From Stagonosporopsis chrysanthemi (taxonomy: Eukaryota; Ascomycota; Dothideomycetes; Pleosporales; Didymellaceae): a stretch of DNA of 64,000 nt. Below are positions 1 through 9,577 of this stretch, in pieces. The translations under genes were made by a program, and so were the position numbers. The notes under the pieces were generated by a model, which was given only the letters and a program-made list of their open reading frames with translations, had not been told where the DNA came from and did not search any database. The stretch spans positions 186,001 through 250,000 of the forward strand of contig JAFISE010000020.1 in NCBI GenBank assembly GCA_022560025.1. The letters are read 5' to 3'. Each line of letters starts with the position of its first letter. The stretch's first letter is position 1.

Positions 1-347
1 CCCAGCGTGAGATGCATACTCCCCGGTGGCCGGACAGCGGCGGGGGGTACAGCGGGCGCCAGGGAGGGGAGGGCGGCGCGCAGGTCGTGCAGGGCGGTTG
101 TGAGATGCGGGCGCAAGGTGGGGGTGGTGAGGGGGAGGGCGAGGAAGTGCGTTAAGGGGGGGTTGGGGTTGCGGGGAGTTGGGATTGGGGTTGGGTTTGC
201 GGGGGGAGAGGCGTGGTGGTGGTGGGGTGGGAGAGGGGGGTGGGCGGTGGATGTGGAGGTCAATGTGGAGGTGGAAGTGTTGTTGGGTTGGTAGCGGGTG
301 TCCTCGAGGAAGTCGTTGTATTCGCCTTTTGTCTTTTTGCGGCCCAT
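1..347 (-). CDS. AKAP7/2'-5' RNA ligase-like protein, N-terminal part (cut by window edge)
   Basis: On the minus strand an ATG at 345-347 opens a frame that stays open to base 1, so only the first ~115 codons are visible. The protein starts MGRKKTKGEYNDFLEDTRY, continues with a low-complexity Thr/Ser/Pro/His linker (about residues 20-65), then reads THFLALPLTT near residue 67 and RPPGSMHLTLG at the edge. The last two strings match the start of the AKAP7 nuclear-localisation/2H phosphoesterase fold, in which HxT is the first catalytic motif: the visible HLTLG supplies it. In this family the domain binds or hydrolyses 2'-5' linked or cyclic nucleotides; the substrate here is unknown. The second HxT motif lies outside the window. 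The start was chosen because it is the first ATG and has a purine-rich lysine start typical of the family. Confidence 0.7.
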   Translation of the reverse strand, partial: MGRKKTKGEYNDFLEDTRYQPNNTSTSTLTSTSTAHPPLPPHHHHASPPANPTPIPTPRNPNPPLTHFLALPLTTPTLRPHLTTALHDLRAALPSLAPAVPPAAVRPPGSMHLTL

Positions 348-836
348 GATGAAGGAGGGTCGTGTGAAGTGGGAGGGGCGCCGTGCTAAGTGGAGGACGG
401 GGCTGCAGAGCATCAAGTCACAGTGTGTATGCCGGGGACAAGTGTGGTGGGACAAAAAGACAACCGACGTCAACAGCGGGAGCGGCGTCTGTTGCGCTTA
501 CGGTCCGCGATGCTTGCGAGTCGCGATGCTGCGGTTTGGTGTTGCAGTCTGGGAGCCAATCACACACAGTCTCACCATGACGTACCGGTACGTGCCTAAA
601 TCACCCCACCCAGCACGTTGCCTCGGACCGTCTTTCGGCGCATCTGCGTCTGCAAGGCTGAGGTGCATGCCATGGCATCGGAACGGAACACGACAAAACA
701 TAGACAAGATAGAGAATAGATCGATGCTTTTCAAAAACGCTGTAAGTCTATGGTATCCAAAGTACCGAGTCGTAAAGCAGAACTCAGAGAGGCTGGCTAT
801 GGAGGAGAGGGGCACGTCGCGGGCGGGTGGCGGGGC
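348..836. other. Intergenic, divergent/tail region
   Basis: This stretch holds the upstream region of the AKAP7-like gene and the 3' flank of YPD1. Several short open frames cross it, but none has a recognisable protein, intron pattern or coding bias. Confidence 0.5.
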
Positions 837-1529
837 TCATTCTTCGTCGTCGTAGAACTTCTTGAGCACCTTCTCGACCTCGTGGAACTCGTCCTTGGCC
901 TGCTTGATGATCTTCTCGAGGCTCTTGAGGGCCTCCTCTTCCTTGATAGTTTTTGTGCCCGTCTCGTCCTTCAGCTGGCCGTAGTTCTGGATCTTCTCGC
1001 ACGAGTCCTTGACCTTGGTCAGGCCGAGCGTGGCGGACGAGCCCTTGAGGAAGTGGCCCAGCTCGCTGAGCGTCTTAAGCTCCTTCTTGTTGCTGGCGGG
1101 GCAGTCAGCAGGGCACGCATGCAGGGGCAAGGGCAAACGCACAGGTTGGCGTCCATCTTGACAAAGGTGCCCTCGGCCTGGGTGAAGAAGTCGTAGACGA
1201 TGCTCTTGGAGAACTCGCGCTCGGCCTCGTCTTCGTCCATTTCGAGGATCTGCTCAAAGGTCGAGGGGTCGATGGTGTCCTCGGCGCCGGGGATCGACAT
1301 GATGTCCTCGCTGCCGTTGACGCTCTGTGCAGGTTAGAGGGGGTTTCGGCAGCAGACGCCCAGTGCAGGGCGGGCGGAGGCAGGCAGAGGGGTGATGGCG
1401 GTGCTTGGGGTGCGGCAACGAGACTCTAGGAATGCGCGTGCGTGGCAGGGAGGGGCGTGGGGTGGAAGGAGCAACGTGATGGAGGGGCACACCAACCCTG
1501 TCTTCATCCTTTACTGAGCTAGGCGCCAT
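837..1529 (-). CDS. YPD1: Histidine-containing phosphotransfer protein Ypd1
   Basis: Three exons on the minus strand: 1529-1497, 1324-1143 and 1092-837, giving 156 aa (yeast Ypd1 is 167 aa). The introns begin GTTGGT and GTGCGT and end CACAG and GCCAG. The HPt signature LGHFLKGSSATLGL carries the phosphorylatable His at residue 85, inside a four-helix bundle built from FEQILEMDED, the FSKSIVYDFF helix, the His helix and the C-terminal coiled helix rich in Lys/Glu. In the family Ypd1 accepts phosphate from the receiver domain of a hybrid histidine kinase and passes it to Ssk1 (HOG osmostress MAPK branch) and Skn7. The C-terminus ends in an acidic DDEE tail. First-exon start at 1529 is the only ATG in frame with a working splice. 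No other HPt candidate fits. Confidence 0.95.
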
Positions 1530-3446
1530 CTTGCTTAGAAACTCGCAACAGCCCGCGAACGACCCAAATCAGCCGGTACGGGGTGAGACACAGCAACACC
1601 GCTTCTTCAATGTCGCAGGCGCGGCGATGCGATGCAGAGGACCGGAGGTGAGGCTGGACGCGGCGGATAATTTTTGCGTGTCGCGGCGGGATCGAGCCAC
1701 GGATGGTACAGACTACGGGGGGCTGGCTGCTGCGGACCGAGCGTGTGCGTGCGCGACCGGTGCTCTGGAAATCCTCAAGTTGGGTTTAGTTTATGACGAA
1801 GCTGTAGGGTCGGCCCGCCGAATTTTGAGCGCCGTTGTCAGTGTGTGCGAGGAGACTGGGGGAAGAGACTGGGGGAAGAGACCACGGCGAGGGCACGAGA
1901 GAGCGCAGCGGTGAGCGGGAAGCGTCAAACGCGCAGAAGGCCTGTCCCCTCGGCAGTCTGAGGCCTAGAGGCACTGGCTGGTGACTGTGTTAGCCCCCTC
2001 TGGTTCGCTCTGGCGTGCAGATTCCTCGGAGTCAGGCTGCCGAAAAGTGCGGCGGCAGCTAATCTGTTCAGGGTAGGAGAGACGACGTAGGCACGAAGGG
2101 TTCAATCGGGCAATTTAAGAGAGGGCAGGACGAGCAACTATCAGCGCGAGCCGTCACGGGAGCAGCGCTCCTATAACGGAGCGCTGCCGCGGTCTAGAGA
2201 CTGTGCAAAGAGACTGTTGCATCACCGTGGATGAGGGGCTTGCAGCGCGATGAGCATCAGAGTAGGCTCGAGGAGGGTGGGTACGCCGACGTCAATGAGC
2301 AGCCCTGAGCCAGCGCCGCCGTTGATCGTCGATGCTGGCTGGCTGTGCTGACCGTCCACGACCCTCGCGGCGACATGGCGACGCTGGTCGCAACCCACAG
2401 CCAAAAAGTCAAGCCATGCCTTCTCTACATCTACCGTCAAAGCAATGCGCGCGCGTGAGCATCGTTGCCACAAGTCCACAGGTCTGCGGCGGACGAGCAG
2501 CAGGCCTCTCGCACTGCTTCGTCCCGGAAAGTGGCATGTTGGACGCCAAGAGGCCTCTCGCACTGCTTCGTCCCGGAAAGTGGCATGTTGGACGCCAAGA
2601 GGCCTAGATGTGTTCGAATCTGGTGATGCCCGCTGGTGTGAGGCGTCTACGAGGGCTGCCCACGAGTGCATTTAAAGGAAGGGCGAAGCGTCAGGTCAGG
2701 ACCGAATGCGAGTTTTCAAAACTACGTCATTTCCACTTTCGTCATTCTGCATTGTGACCCTGCGTCTTCCCGAAGCCGCCTAGCTCCTCGTTACCCGTCC
2801 TGCACTGCCATGTACAATATTTGTGCGGCCGAGTTCCGAGGTCGCAGATGAGATGTATTGTTCAAAGACAGGGCTTGTGTAGTCGTTGAAACCAGCGTGC
2901 TCGTGCTCAGTAATCGACAGCACGGCTCAACACGCCGCGGGTCATCGCCCTGCAGACACGATTCTCCACAGTCCCCCCCCTCCTTCGGCGCGCAAAACTT
3001 GAAAGGAGAGGCTTAGGCGCGGGTCGACTCTGCTCATCCGGCCTGCTCCGGGTCAGCACCAGGTCTTGTCAATCACACATCTGCGATGCATCCCTTGCTC
3101 GTCGCGCAATGCGTTGCGGTCCCAGCGGTGCCCTCGGAATGCAAGGCCGGGCTGCAAAGCGAGTCTCAGCCTGTCAAAACTCAGTGCAGTGGAGCTCTTG
3201 CATGCCATCGTCATACTCCAGGATCAGCACTGGACCCTGAGCTAGCTCCAAAACGTTGGGGACGCGCTGAGATGGTGTTTCAGTCAAGAGGATGAGCAAT
3301 GATTGCGAGTCGTGAGGTTAACGTAAATTTTGGTCGTGCACTACGCAACGTAGTCTAGTGCTTGTTTCTGTATAGTACATTGTACCATTCACGCCATGCT
3401 ATGCCGAATACCCGAGAACCCAAGCAAGAAAGAGCCAGGTCGGCGT
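1530..3446. other. Intergenic 1.9 kb, no gene seen
   Basis: Between the YPD1 start and the aspartate aminotransferase stop I see only short unsupported frames on both strands. The one structured element is a 49-bp tandem duplication at 2502-2599, listed separately. Confidence 0.5.
2502..2599. repeat. 49-bp direct tandem repeat, two copies
   Basis: Bases 2502-2550 and 2551-2599 are identical: each begins AGGCCTCTCGCACTGC and ends GGACGCCAAG, and a third copy starts (AGGCCT) before diverging. The unit is not a multiple of three, so it is unlikely to be coding. It looks like a recent local duplication. Confidence 0.9.
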
Positions 3447-4012
3447 TTAGCCCTTGACCTTGTAGATGGCCTCAGCAAGTCGTCCCACGTTTTCGCTGGT
3501 GATGCCAGCAACCGAAATGCGGCCGTCCTTGGTGGCGTAGACCGAGTGCTGTCGTTGTCAGTCAAAGTTTGCGTCTACAAAGCGGCAGCTACTCACCTCC
3601 TCAGCCAGCTTGGTCATCTGCTCAGCGGTCAGGCCAGTGTAGGCGAACATGCCAATCTGCGATGTGATGTGGCTCCAGTCGTGCTTGCTGCCGAGCTTCT
3701 CGAGGTTCTCCTTGAGAAGAGCACGCATGGTGATGATGCGGTCGGCCATGTCCTTGACCTCACCGAGCCATTGCTGGTTGAGGGAAGCGTCGTTGAGGAT
3801 CTCCGAGGCGATGCGGGCGCCGTGGACGGGCGGGTTGGAGTACAAGGGGCGGACAAGGATCTTGACCTGGGAGTCGACGCGCTTCTTCTCCTCGGCAGAC
3901 TCGCACACAATGGAGAAGGCACCGACGCGCTCGCCGTAGAGACCCTGCAAGTGTCAGTGAGTACGTTGTCTTTGCGTGTCGGGGGGGGGGGGGGGGGGGG
4001 GGCGGGGCTTTT

Positions 4013-4050
<38 letters not shown>

Positions 4051-4088
4051 CCCCTTTGGGAGGGGGGGGGGGGGGAGGGGCGCCGTGT

Positions 4089-4147
<59 letters not shown>

Positions 4148-4152
4148 GGGGT

Positions 4153-4190
<38 letters not shown>

Positions 4191-5189
4191 TCGGACCATG
4201 TTCTTGGCGAAGGACTGGGCAAGGCAGGGACGGAGACCCTCCTTGATGAAGTGGCGGAGGGCAAAGGCGTCCTTGTTGGTGTCACCGGAAGCAAAGCCCT
4301 GGTAGGCCATGTCGAAGAAGGGGTAGTGGTCGCCCTCCTTGACGGCGTCGGCAATCTTCAGCCACTGGTCCTCGGTAGGGTCAACGCCGGTGGGGTTGTG
4401 GGCGCAGGCGTGGAGCAGGATGATGCTGTTCTTGGGCATGGCCTTGATGTCGGCGACCATGCCGTCAAAGTCGAGGCCAATGGTGTCCTTGTTGTAGTAG
4501 CGGTACTTTTCGACCTGGAGGCCCGAGTCCTTGAAGACAGCGGCGTGGTTCGCCCACGAGGGGGTGGGGATGTAGATGGCCTTTGCGTGGGGGTAGTGAC
4601 GCTCGAGGAAGGCGCCGCCGATGCGGAGGGCACCGGTACCGGAGATGGTCTGGGTGACGGCGACGCGGTCCTCGGCGAGGGGCGCAGAGTCGGTGCCGTA
4701 GGCGAGCTCGAGAGCGGCCTTGGTGAACTTGGGGACACCGGTGATGCCGGCGTACTCCTTGTCGAGGTTGGACTCGACGACCTTCTTCTCGGCCTGCTTG
4801 ACCGAGGGCAGGACGTAGGGCTTGCCCTTGTCGTCACGGTAGGCGCCAACGCCTGTGTGTGAGGGTCAGCTGTGCTCGCCATGGCGGTGTCGCGTGCTAC
4901 TGACCGAGGTTGATCTTCTTGGGGTTGGTGTCGGCCTTGAAGGCCTCGGTGATACCAAGAATGGCCTTGAGGCGGTGGTGAGCATGGTCCATCTGCGGCG
5001 TCTTCTCAGACGGCACTTACATCCTGCGGCGGGGTTAGCAAGGCGCGACAGTCGGGCCACTCGATGCAATTAACTCACGGGAGGGCCCTGGGCGACGCTC
5101 GACCATGCAGAGGCAGCGCGGACGCCGGCCTTGACGGTGAAGTGCTTGGTCGCCGCCTGACGCAGCGCGGTGCGCGATGTGGAGAGCAT
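3447..5189 (-). CDS. AAT1: Aspartate aminotransferase, mitochondrial
   Basis: Six exons on the minus strand: 5189-5079, 5023-5021, 4965-4905, 4852-4197, 3944-3597 and 3548-3447, giving 426 aa (human GOT2 is 430). It exchanges amino groups between aspartate and 2-oxoglutarate with pyridoxal phosphate, as part of the malate-aspartate shuttle. The first ~25 residues (MLSTSRTALRQAATKHF) form a mitochondrial presequence. Core motifs are AILGITEAFKAD, INLGVGAYRDDKGKPYV, HACAHNPTGVDPT and SFAKNMGLYGERVGAFS, with the PLP lysine at about 275. The second exon is only GAT, restoring the conserved Asp of GPPD. The intron at 3945-4196 is 252 nt, against about 50 nt for the others, because it holds a poly-G tract, and its donor reads GTCCGA. 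The last exon codes for HSVYATKDGRISVAG and a short helical tail. Confidence 0.95.
3981..4188. repeat. Extreme poly-G tract inside an AAT1 intron
   Basis: About 208 bases are almost all G on the plus strand, broken by a few short islands (a T6 run, a C8 run followed by TTTGGG, an AGGGGCGCCGTGT island). It sits wholly within the fourth intron of the aspartate aminotransferase gene, so the protein is unaffected. It may be real low-complexity DNA, expanded from a short C-tract, or an assembly product: two-colour Illumina chemistry reports missing signal as G. Confidence 0.9.
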
Positions 5190-5735
5190 GATGAGGGGGG
5201 TGTGGTGTGGAGTGGAAGGGAGACGAGACGAGACGGGTGGGAAGAAGGAGCAATGGAGAGGGCGCGCGATGCGAAGCTGTGACGAGGTGGATGCCGCGGT
5301 GGTCTGAGAGTCAGCCTGTCAGTCTGTCAGTCTGTCAGTCCGGCAGTCTGGGGTAATTAGTTTTGCGGAATTGAGAGCTACGTCGGAGCTTTCGCCGTAG
5401 CCGACAGCGCGCCCGCAGCGATTGGCTGGCGCTGGCCTGAGCTCGGCCAGAGCTCGGCCATCCCTGTCCAGGACGCAGCGCGACGCCAGCGATAATTTTC
5501 TGGGTCGCGGGCGTCGAGGGAGGAGGCACGCGTGCGCGACGAGCCCTGACAGCCGTCACCCAGCCGCCGCCCAGCCGAGGACCCGTGGTTCGTTCGCAGC
5601 AGGAGAGCAGAGAGCACGCAGTCAGCCAGTGCCTAGTCAGTCCCCCGTCGCTGCAAACGTCGCGTCCTCCGCGCCCGCCGCCCTCCTCCGCCGCCGCCGC
5701 CGCCGCCTCCGCAGCCTCCGCAGCCTCCGGTCAGT
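5190..5735. promoter_or_regulatory. Divergent promoter region of AAT1 and GEP3
   Basis: The two mitochondrial genes are transcribed away from this 546-bp gap. It contains the 8-bp repeat array listed separately and a CCG/CCT-rich leader (5660-5730) just upstream of the GEP3 ATG. No core element is clear enough to call. Confidence 0.4.
5311..5350. repeat. 8-bp tandem repeat (TCAGTCTG), five units
   Basis: Five consecutive octamers, TCAGCCTG, TCAGTCTG, TCAGTCTG, TCAGTCCG and GCAGTCTG, occupy 40 bp in the shared promoter region of AAT1 and GEP3. A simple minisatellite, not coding. Confidence 0.85.
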
Positions 5736-8117
5736 ATGCGCCCTGCTCTGCGCCAGGCCCGGACGCTGTTGAACCATGATGCGCTGCAGGCCGCCGTCCC
5801 GACCTTCCTCTGCCCCGCCCTGCTGAGGACCCCCGCGCCCTCGTCACGCCGCCATGCCAGGCCTGTCCAGCGCTTCTCGACCCGCGGGCGCGCCCTCACG
5901 CCCGCCCTCACGTCCGCCCTCACGACCGCCGAGGGCACCGAGCACCCGCCCGTGAACGCGAACGCGAACGCGCCCGCGCGCAGCACACCGCCCGAGCAGA
6001 GGACGCTGCCTCGCGCCTGTCCCGGCTGCGGCGCGCCGTCGCAGCTGGTCGACGCAGAAGAGGCCGGCTACTACAGCACCAGCCGCGGCGCCGTGCGGGC
6101 GTACCTGCAGTGGGACCCGCGCCGGGCGCTCGAGGCCACACACGAGGACGACGTCTACGCGAAGGCGCTCCAGGACGCCGACCCCGCGCTGCTGCAGGAG
6201 CTGGGCGTGCTCGACGCCGACGCGACCACCGCGGCGCTGCAGCCCGACACGCCCGTGTGCGACCGCTGCCACAACCTGCTCCACCACAGCGTCGGCTCGC
6301 CCATCCACCACCCCACCGTCGAGTCGCTGCAGCAGACCATGGCCGAGTCGCCCCACCGCCGCAACCACATCTACCATGTCGTCGACGCCGCCGACTTCCC
6401 CCTCTCCGTCGTCCCGCACCTGCAGTCGTCGCTGCGCATCCCCAAGCTGCGCACCCAGAACCGCCGCGCAAAGCACAAGGGCTGGGTCGCCAACGACCGC
6501 ATCGCAGAGGTGACCTTCATCGTCACCCGCGCCGACCTGCTGGCCCCCAAGAAGGAGCAGGTCGACGCCCTCATGCCCTACATCACCGACGTCCTCCGCG
6601 ACGCCCTGGGCCGCGACAACAACAAGGCCCGCCTGGGCAACGTGCGCCTGGTCAGCGCCAAGCGCGGCTGGTGGACCAAGCAGGTCAAGGACGACATCTG
6701 GGACCGCGGCGGCGCCGGCTGGATGGTCGGCAAGGTCAACGTGGGCAAGTCGAACCTCTTCGAAGCCGTCTTCCCCAAGGGCCGGGGCGCCGACTACCAG
6801 GACGTCCGCAAGATCCGCAGCGCCGCCGACCGCGAAGCCATGCTGGCCGCCGCCACGTCTCTCGAGGACCTGACGCGCGTCCAGAAGCAGCTTGCAGACG
6901 AAGACGCCGAGGTCGAGCGCTACAACAACAGACCCAAGCAGCACGTCCACCAGCCCCCGCGCGCGCCCGAGCGCGACCCAGAGGAGGACCAAGACAACGA
7001 CGACGAAGACCCGGATGCCCTGCTGCCCCCGCCGCAGCCCTACACAGCCTACCCCGTGCTCCCCATCGCGTCCTCCCTCCCCGGCACCACCGCTTCGCCC
7101 ATCCGCATCCCCTTTGGCAAGAACCGCGGCGAGCTCGTCGACCTGCCGGGCCTCGCCCGCACCTCCCCGGGCCTGGAAACCTTTGTGCAGCCCGCCCACC
7201 ACCAGGACCTGGTCATGACCTCGCGCCTCAACGCCGACCGCCTGACCCTCAAGCCCGGCCAATCCCTCATCCTCGGCGGCGGCCTGATCCGCCTCACCCC
7301 CGTCACCTCCGACCTCGTCTTCCTGATCCACCCCTTCGTCCCGCTGCACGCGCACATCACCCGCACCGACAAGGCCTCCGACTACCAATCCCAGACCTCG
7401 GACCGCCACCTCCAAGTCGCCCCCATCCTCGCCCCGGACGCAGGCTCGCACATGCGCAGCGCCGGCGTCTTCACCCTGCGCTGGGACGCGACCAAGAAAC
7501 TGGCCGGGCCCCTGACCAGCTCCGTCGCCGGCAAGATGAAGCCCGAGAACCTCCCCTTTCGCGTCTGGAGCACAGACATCTTGATCGAGGGCGTCGGCTG
7601 GGTCGAAGTGAGTGCCCAGACGCGCAGGCCGCAGGGGTGGAGGCCCGTGGGCGTGCTGAAAAAGGACCCCAATCACGCCAAGCACGCGCGCGAGGCCCGC
7701 ATGCGCGATGAGAAGGCGGCGCGGGATCGCAAGTTTGCGCTGGTTGCAGAGGGCGTGGACGATGCGCTGAGTCGCGCGTTCGCTGGAGACACCGAGCGCA
7801 GCGAGGCTGCCAAGTCCCACGAGCACAGCGAGTCCCACGACCACCGAGACAGCGGATCCCACGAGCACAGCGAGTCCCACGACCACCGAGACAGCGAATC
7901 CCGCGAGCACCACGGCGACGCCCTGCCCGAGTGGCAGGACCTGCACCCCGCGATCCAAGTCTTCTCCCCCCTCGGCAAGTTCGTCGGCGCCCGCCGCCCC
8001 ATGTGCGCCAGCACCGTCATGGGGCCCAGGAGCGTGAGCAGTCGCGACAGAGTCGCCCGGCCGCGGCGCAGCATGCGCTCTGTCAAGGGGCAGCGGAAGC
8101 CTCTCGAGAGGGAGTGA
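5736..8117 (+). CDS. GEP3: Circularly permuted mitochondrial GTPase, Gep3/YqeH family
   Basis: Single exon of 793 aa. The N-terminus is a mitochondrial presequence rich in Arg, Ala and Ser. A treble-clef zinc finger follows (CPGCGA near residue 95 and CDRCHNLLHH near 175). The GTPase motifs occur in permuted order: G4-like VTRADLL (about 263), G1 VGKVNVGKSNLFEAV (about 330), then G3 DLPGLA (about 468), after a ~100-residue acidic insertion (DQDNDDEDPD). This order defines the YqeH/Gep3 group, which acts in mitochondrial small-subunit ribosome assembly; yeast Gep3 interacts genetically with prohibitins. The C-terminal tail has a His/Asp/Glu-rich repeat (residues ~694-730) and then a basic segment. 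The ATG at 5736 is the first in frame and starts a good presequence. Confidence 0.9.
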   Translation: MRPALRQARTLLNHDALQAAVPTFLCPALLRTPAPSSRRHARPVQRFSTRGRALTPALTSALTTAEGTEHPPVNANANAPARSTPPEQRTLPRACPGCGAPSQLVDAEEAGYYSTSRGAVRAYLQWDPRRALEATHEDDVYAKALQDADPALLQELGVLDADATTAALQPDTPVCDRCHNLLHHSVGSPIHHPTVESLQQTMAESPHRRNHIYHVVDAADFPLSVVPHLQSSLRIPKLRTQNRRAKHKGWVANDRIAEVTFIVTRADLLAPKKEQVDALMPYITDVLRDALGRDNNKARLGNVRLVSAKRGWWTKQVKDDIWDRGGAGWMVGKVNVGKSNLFEAVFPKGRGADYQDVRKIRSAADREAMLAAATSLEDLTRVQKQLADEDAEVERYNNRPKQHVHQPPRAPERDPEEDQDNDDEDPDALLPPPQPYTAYPVLPIASSLPGTTASPIRIPFGKNRGELVDLPGLARTSPGLETFVQPAHHQDLVMTSRLNADRLTLKPGQSLILGGGLIRLTPVTSDLVFLIHPFVPLHAHITRTDKASDYQSQTSDRHLQVAPILAPDAGSHMRSAGVFTLRWDATKKLAGPLTSSVAGKMKPENLPFRVWSTDILIEGVGWVEVSAQTRRPQGWRPVGVLKKDPNHAKHAREARMRDEKAARDRKFALVAEGVDDALSRAFAGDTERSEAAKSHEHSESHDHRDSGSHEHSESHDHRDSESREHHGDALPEWQDLHPAIQVFSPLGKFVGARRPMCASTVMGPRSVSSRDRVARPRRSMRSVKGQRKPLERE
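7815..7898 (+). repeat. 42-nt in-frame tandem repeat in GEP3 (14-aa His-rich unit)
   Basis: Two near-identical 42-nt units at 7815-7856 and 7857-7898 encode SHEHSESHDHRDS plus Gly or Glu, and a degenerate third unit begins at 7899. The near identity at DNA level points to recent duplication. Confidence 0.9.
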
Positions 8118-8447
8118 TGGGAGGCAATGGCGGGGGAGGGGTGTATGATACGTGTGTGTGTGTTGGGGTGGAGAGTGAGAGAGCATGTTGGGTTTGTAGT
8201 GTACAAGTAGGGTAGTGTATGATAAATCAGTCTATGACAAATATCCATCCATCCATCCATCCATCCAGAGAGCCTCGGATAGAATGGACCTGGACCTGGA
8301 CGTGGTCCCAAACGCCAGACGCCCGCCATTGTTGTATTGCACTCGCACTCACTCTACCGTGCTATATCGTATCACCCCTCCTCATCACCCCCTTTTTCCA
8401 CATCTGGTTCCCAACCCCTACTACTCCCACCACCACCCCTACTTCTA
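8118..8447. other. Convergent intergenic region with (ATCC)6
   Basis: Shared 3' flank of GEP3 (plus) and the mannosyltransferase (minus). Contains six perfect ATCC repeats at 8243-8266 and a pyrimidine-rich stretch at 8370-8447. No gene seen. Confidence 0.6.
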
Positions 8448-9577
8448 CTACTGCTGCTGCTGCTGCTGCTTCTTCCGCTCTAGCACCTCGAAAAACGGCT
8501 GCTGCTCCTTTGCACACTCGCGCCCGCCATCCCTGTCGCACCCGGGGAAATTCGCAACCAGGTCGCCCTCGGCATACTGGCCTTTGGCCGCGTGCGGGCC
8601 CGCGACGTACGCGTTGAGCAGGGACTGCGGCACCATTGCGAGTTTGGCGAGGATGGTGCCGTGCCATCTGGGGTTGGAGGGTTAGAAGAGAAGCGGGATG
8701 GGAAAGGTGTGATGGGGGACGTACTGCACGATATGCTCGAGGGCATGAGTCTCCGCCTTCTGGAAATTATAGCTCCGATAGATGGGATCAAACCACGCAT
8801 CGAGGAAGTACTTGGCCCACTCGCCGTTGCGCACGACGAAGCTGCTCGGCGCCAGCCCGTCCTTGTCCTGCGCGACCACAAAGTCGATCCGGTCGCCCTT
8901 GAGGTTGCCAAACGTCTTGATCACGCTGTCCGGCGGCACCACGGGCGCGTTGGTGATCATGTGCTTCTCCAGCACCGCGGGGCGCAGCAGGTGCGTCTCG
9001 AGGTTGGTCTCGGGCGACATGATCAGCGCCGTGGCGTCGAGGTACCAGAAGAAGGTCGAGCCCGGGTACAGCGTCATGGCGTGGCGGAGGGCGGGGACGC
9101 GGGACCAGGTGGCCGGGGCGTTGTTGAGGGGGTATTGGGAGGGCGTGGGGAAGTGCGTCAGGTAGCCTGGCGCGTGTGAGTATTGGCAGTAGTGACAAAG
9201 ACAACGTAGGTTTGATTTGATTTGATGTGCAGGCGGGACATACCGTGCTTCTTCGCATAGTCCTCCCTGTTCGCCTTGATCTTCTGCACCCACGCGGGAT
9301 TCGCGCCGGGGTCCAGCACGGTGACGAGCACGACGGGCGCGCCGCTGCCGACGGCGACCTTGGGGATGTCGACCAGCGGCGCCGAGCTGGCCGAGCCGCC
9401 TACTACGCCCAGCAGCCAGAGCAGCGTGACGAAGCCCAGGACCGCGCCGACGAGGACGCGGGACTTGCTGCGCAGCAGGCTTCGGAGCGCCGGCGGCACC
9501 ATCGACGTGCTCTGGCCGCTGCGCGCGGCGTAGGGCGGCGGCCGCGACGTCTTGCGCGGAGGCATGGCGAAGTGCAT
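8448..9577 (-). CDS. Golgi alpha-1,6-mannosyltransferase, MNN10/MNN11-like (GT34)
   Basis: Three exons on the minus strand: 9577-9244, 9166-8725 and 8667-8448, giving 331 aa. It is a type II membrane protein: a basic cytosolic tail, one membrane anchor at residues 41-60 (VLVGAVLGFVTLLWLLGVVG), then a lumenal domain. Recognisable GT34 features are PVVLVTVLDP, KIKANREDYAKKHGY, a nucleotide-sugar site region FFWYLDATALIMSP (Asp155), FVVRNGEWAKYFLDAW and ALEHIVQWHGTILAKLAMVPQ. In yeast, Mnn10 and Mnn11 belong to mannan polymerase II, extending the alpha-1,6 mannan backbone. The protein ends in an acidic/Cys segment and six Gln codons from a CAG run. MNN10 versus MNN11 cannot be decided here. A second ATG four codons in (MPPRK) is an equally possible start. 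Confidence 0.85.

Noticed and set aside
298..855. 185-codon plus-strand frame at the left edge
   Set aside because: Crosses an intergenic region and the tail of YPD1 on the other strand; no protein signature.
2605..2625. Possible tRNA B-box (GTTCGAATC)
   Set aside because: No matching A-box or acceptor stem at the right distance; similar isolated matches near 31790 were dropped for the same reason.
2332..2675. Frames over the 49-bp tandem repeat
   Set aside because: The repeat unit is not a multiple of three and shifts frame between copies, so coding is unlikely.
3396..4862. 488-codon plus-strand frame across the aspartate aminotransferase gene
   Set aside because: It is the antisense of AAT1 and includes a polyglycine run created by the poly-G tract. 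The minus-strand protein is highly conserved.
5844..8186. 780-codon minus-strand frame opposite GEP3
   Set aside because: Long only because of GC-rich codon use in GEP3. It is Val/Gly/Asp-rich with no conserved motif, while the plus strand has the full GTPase signature set.
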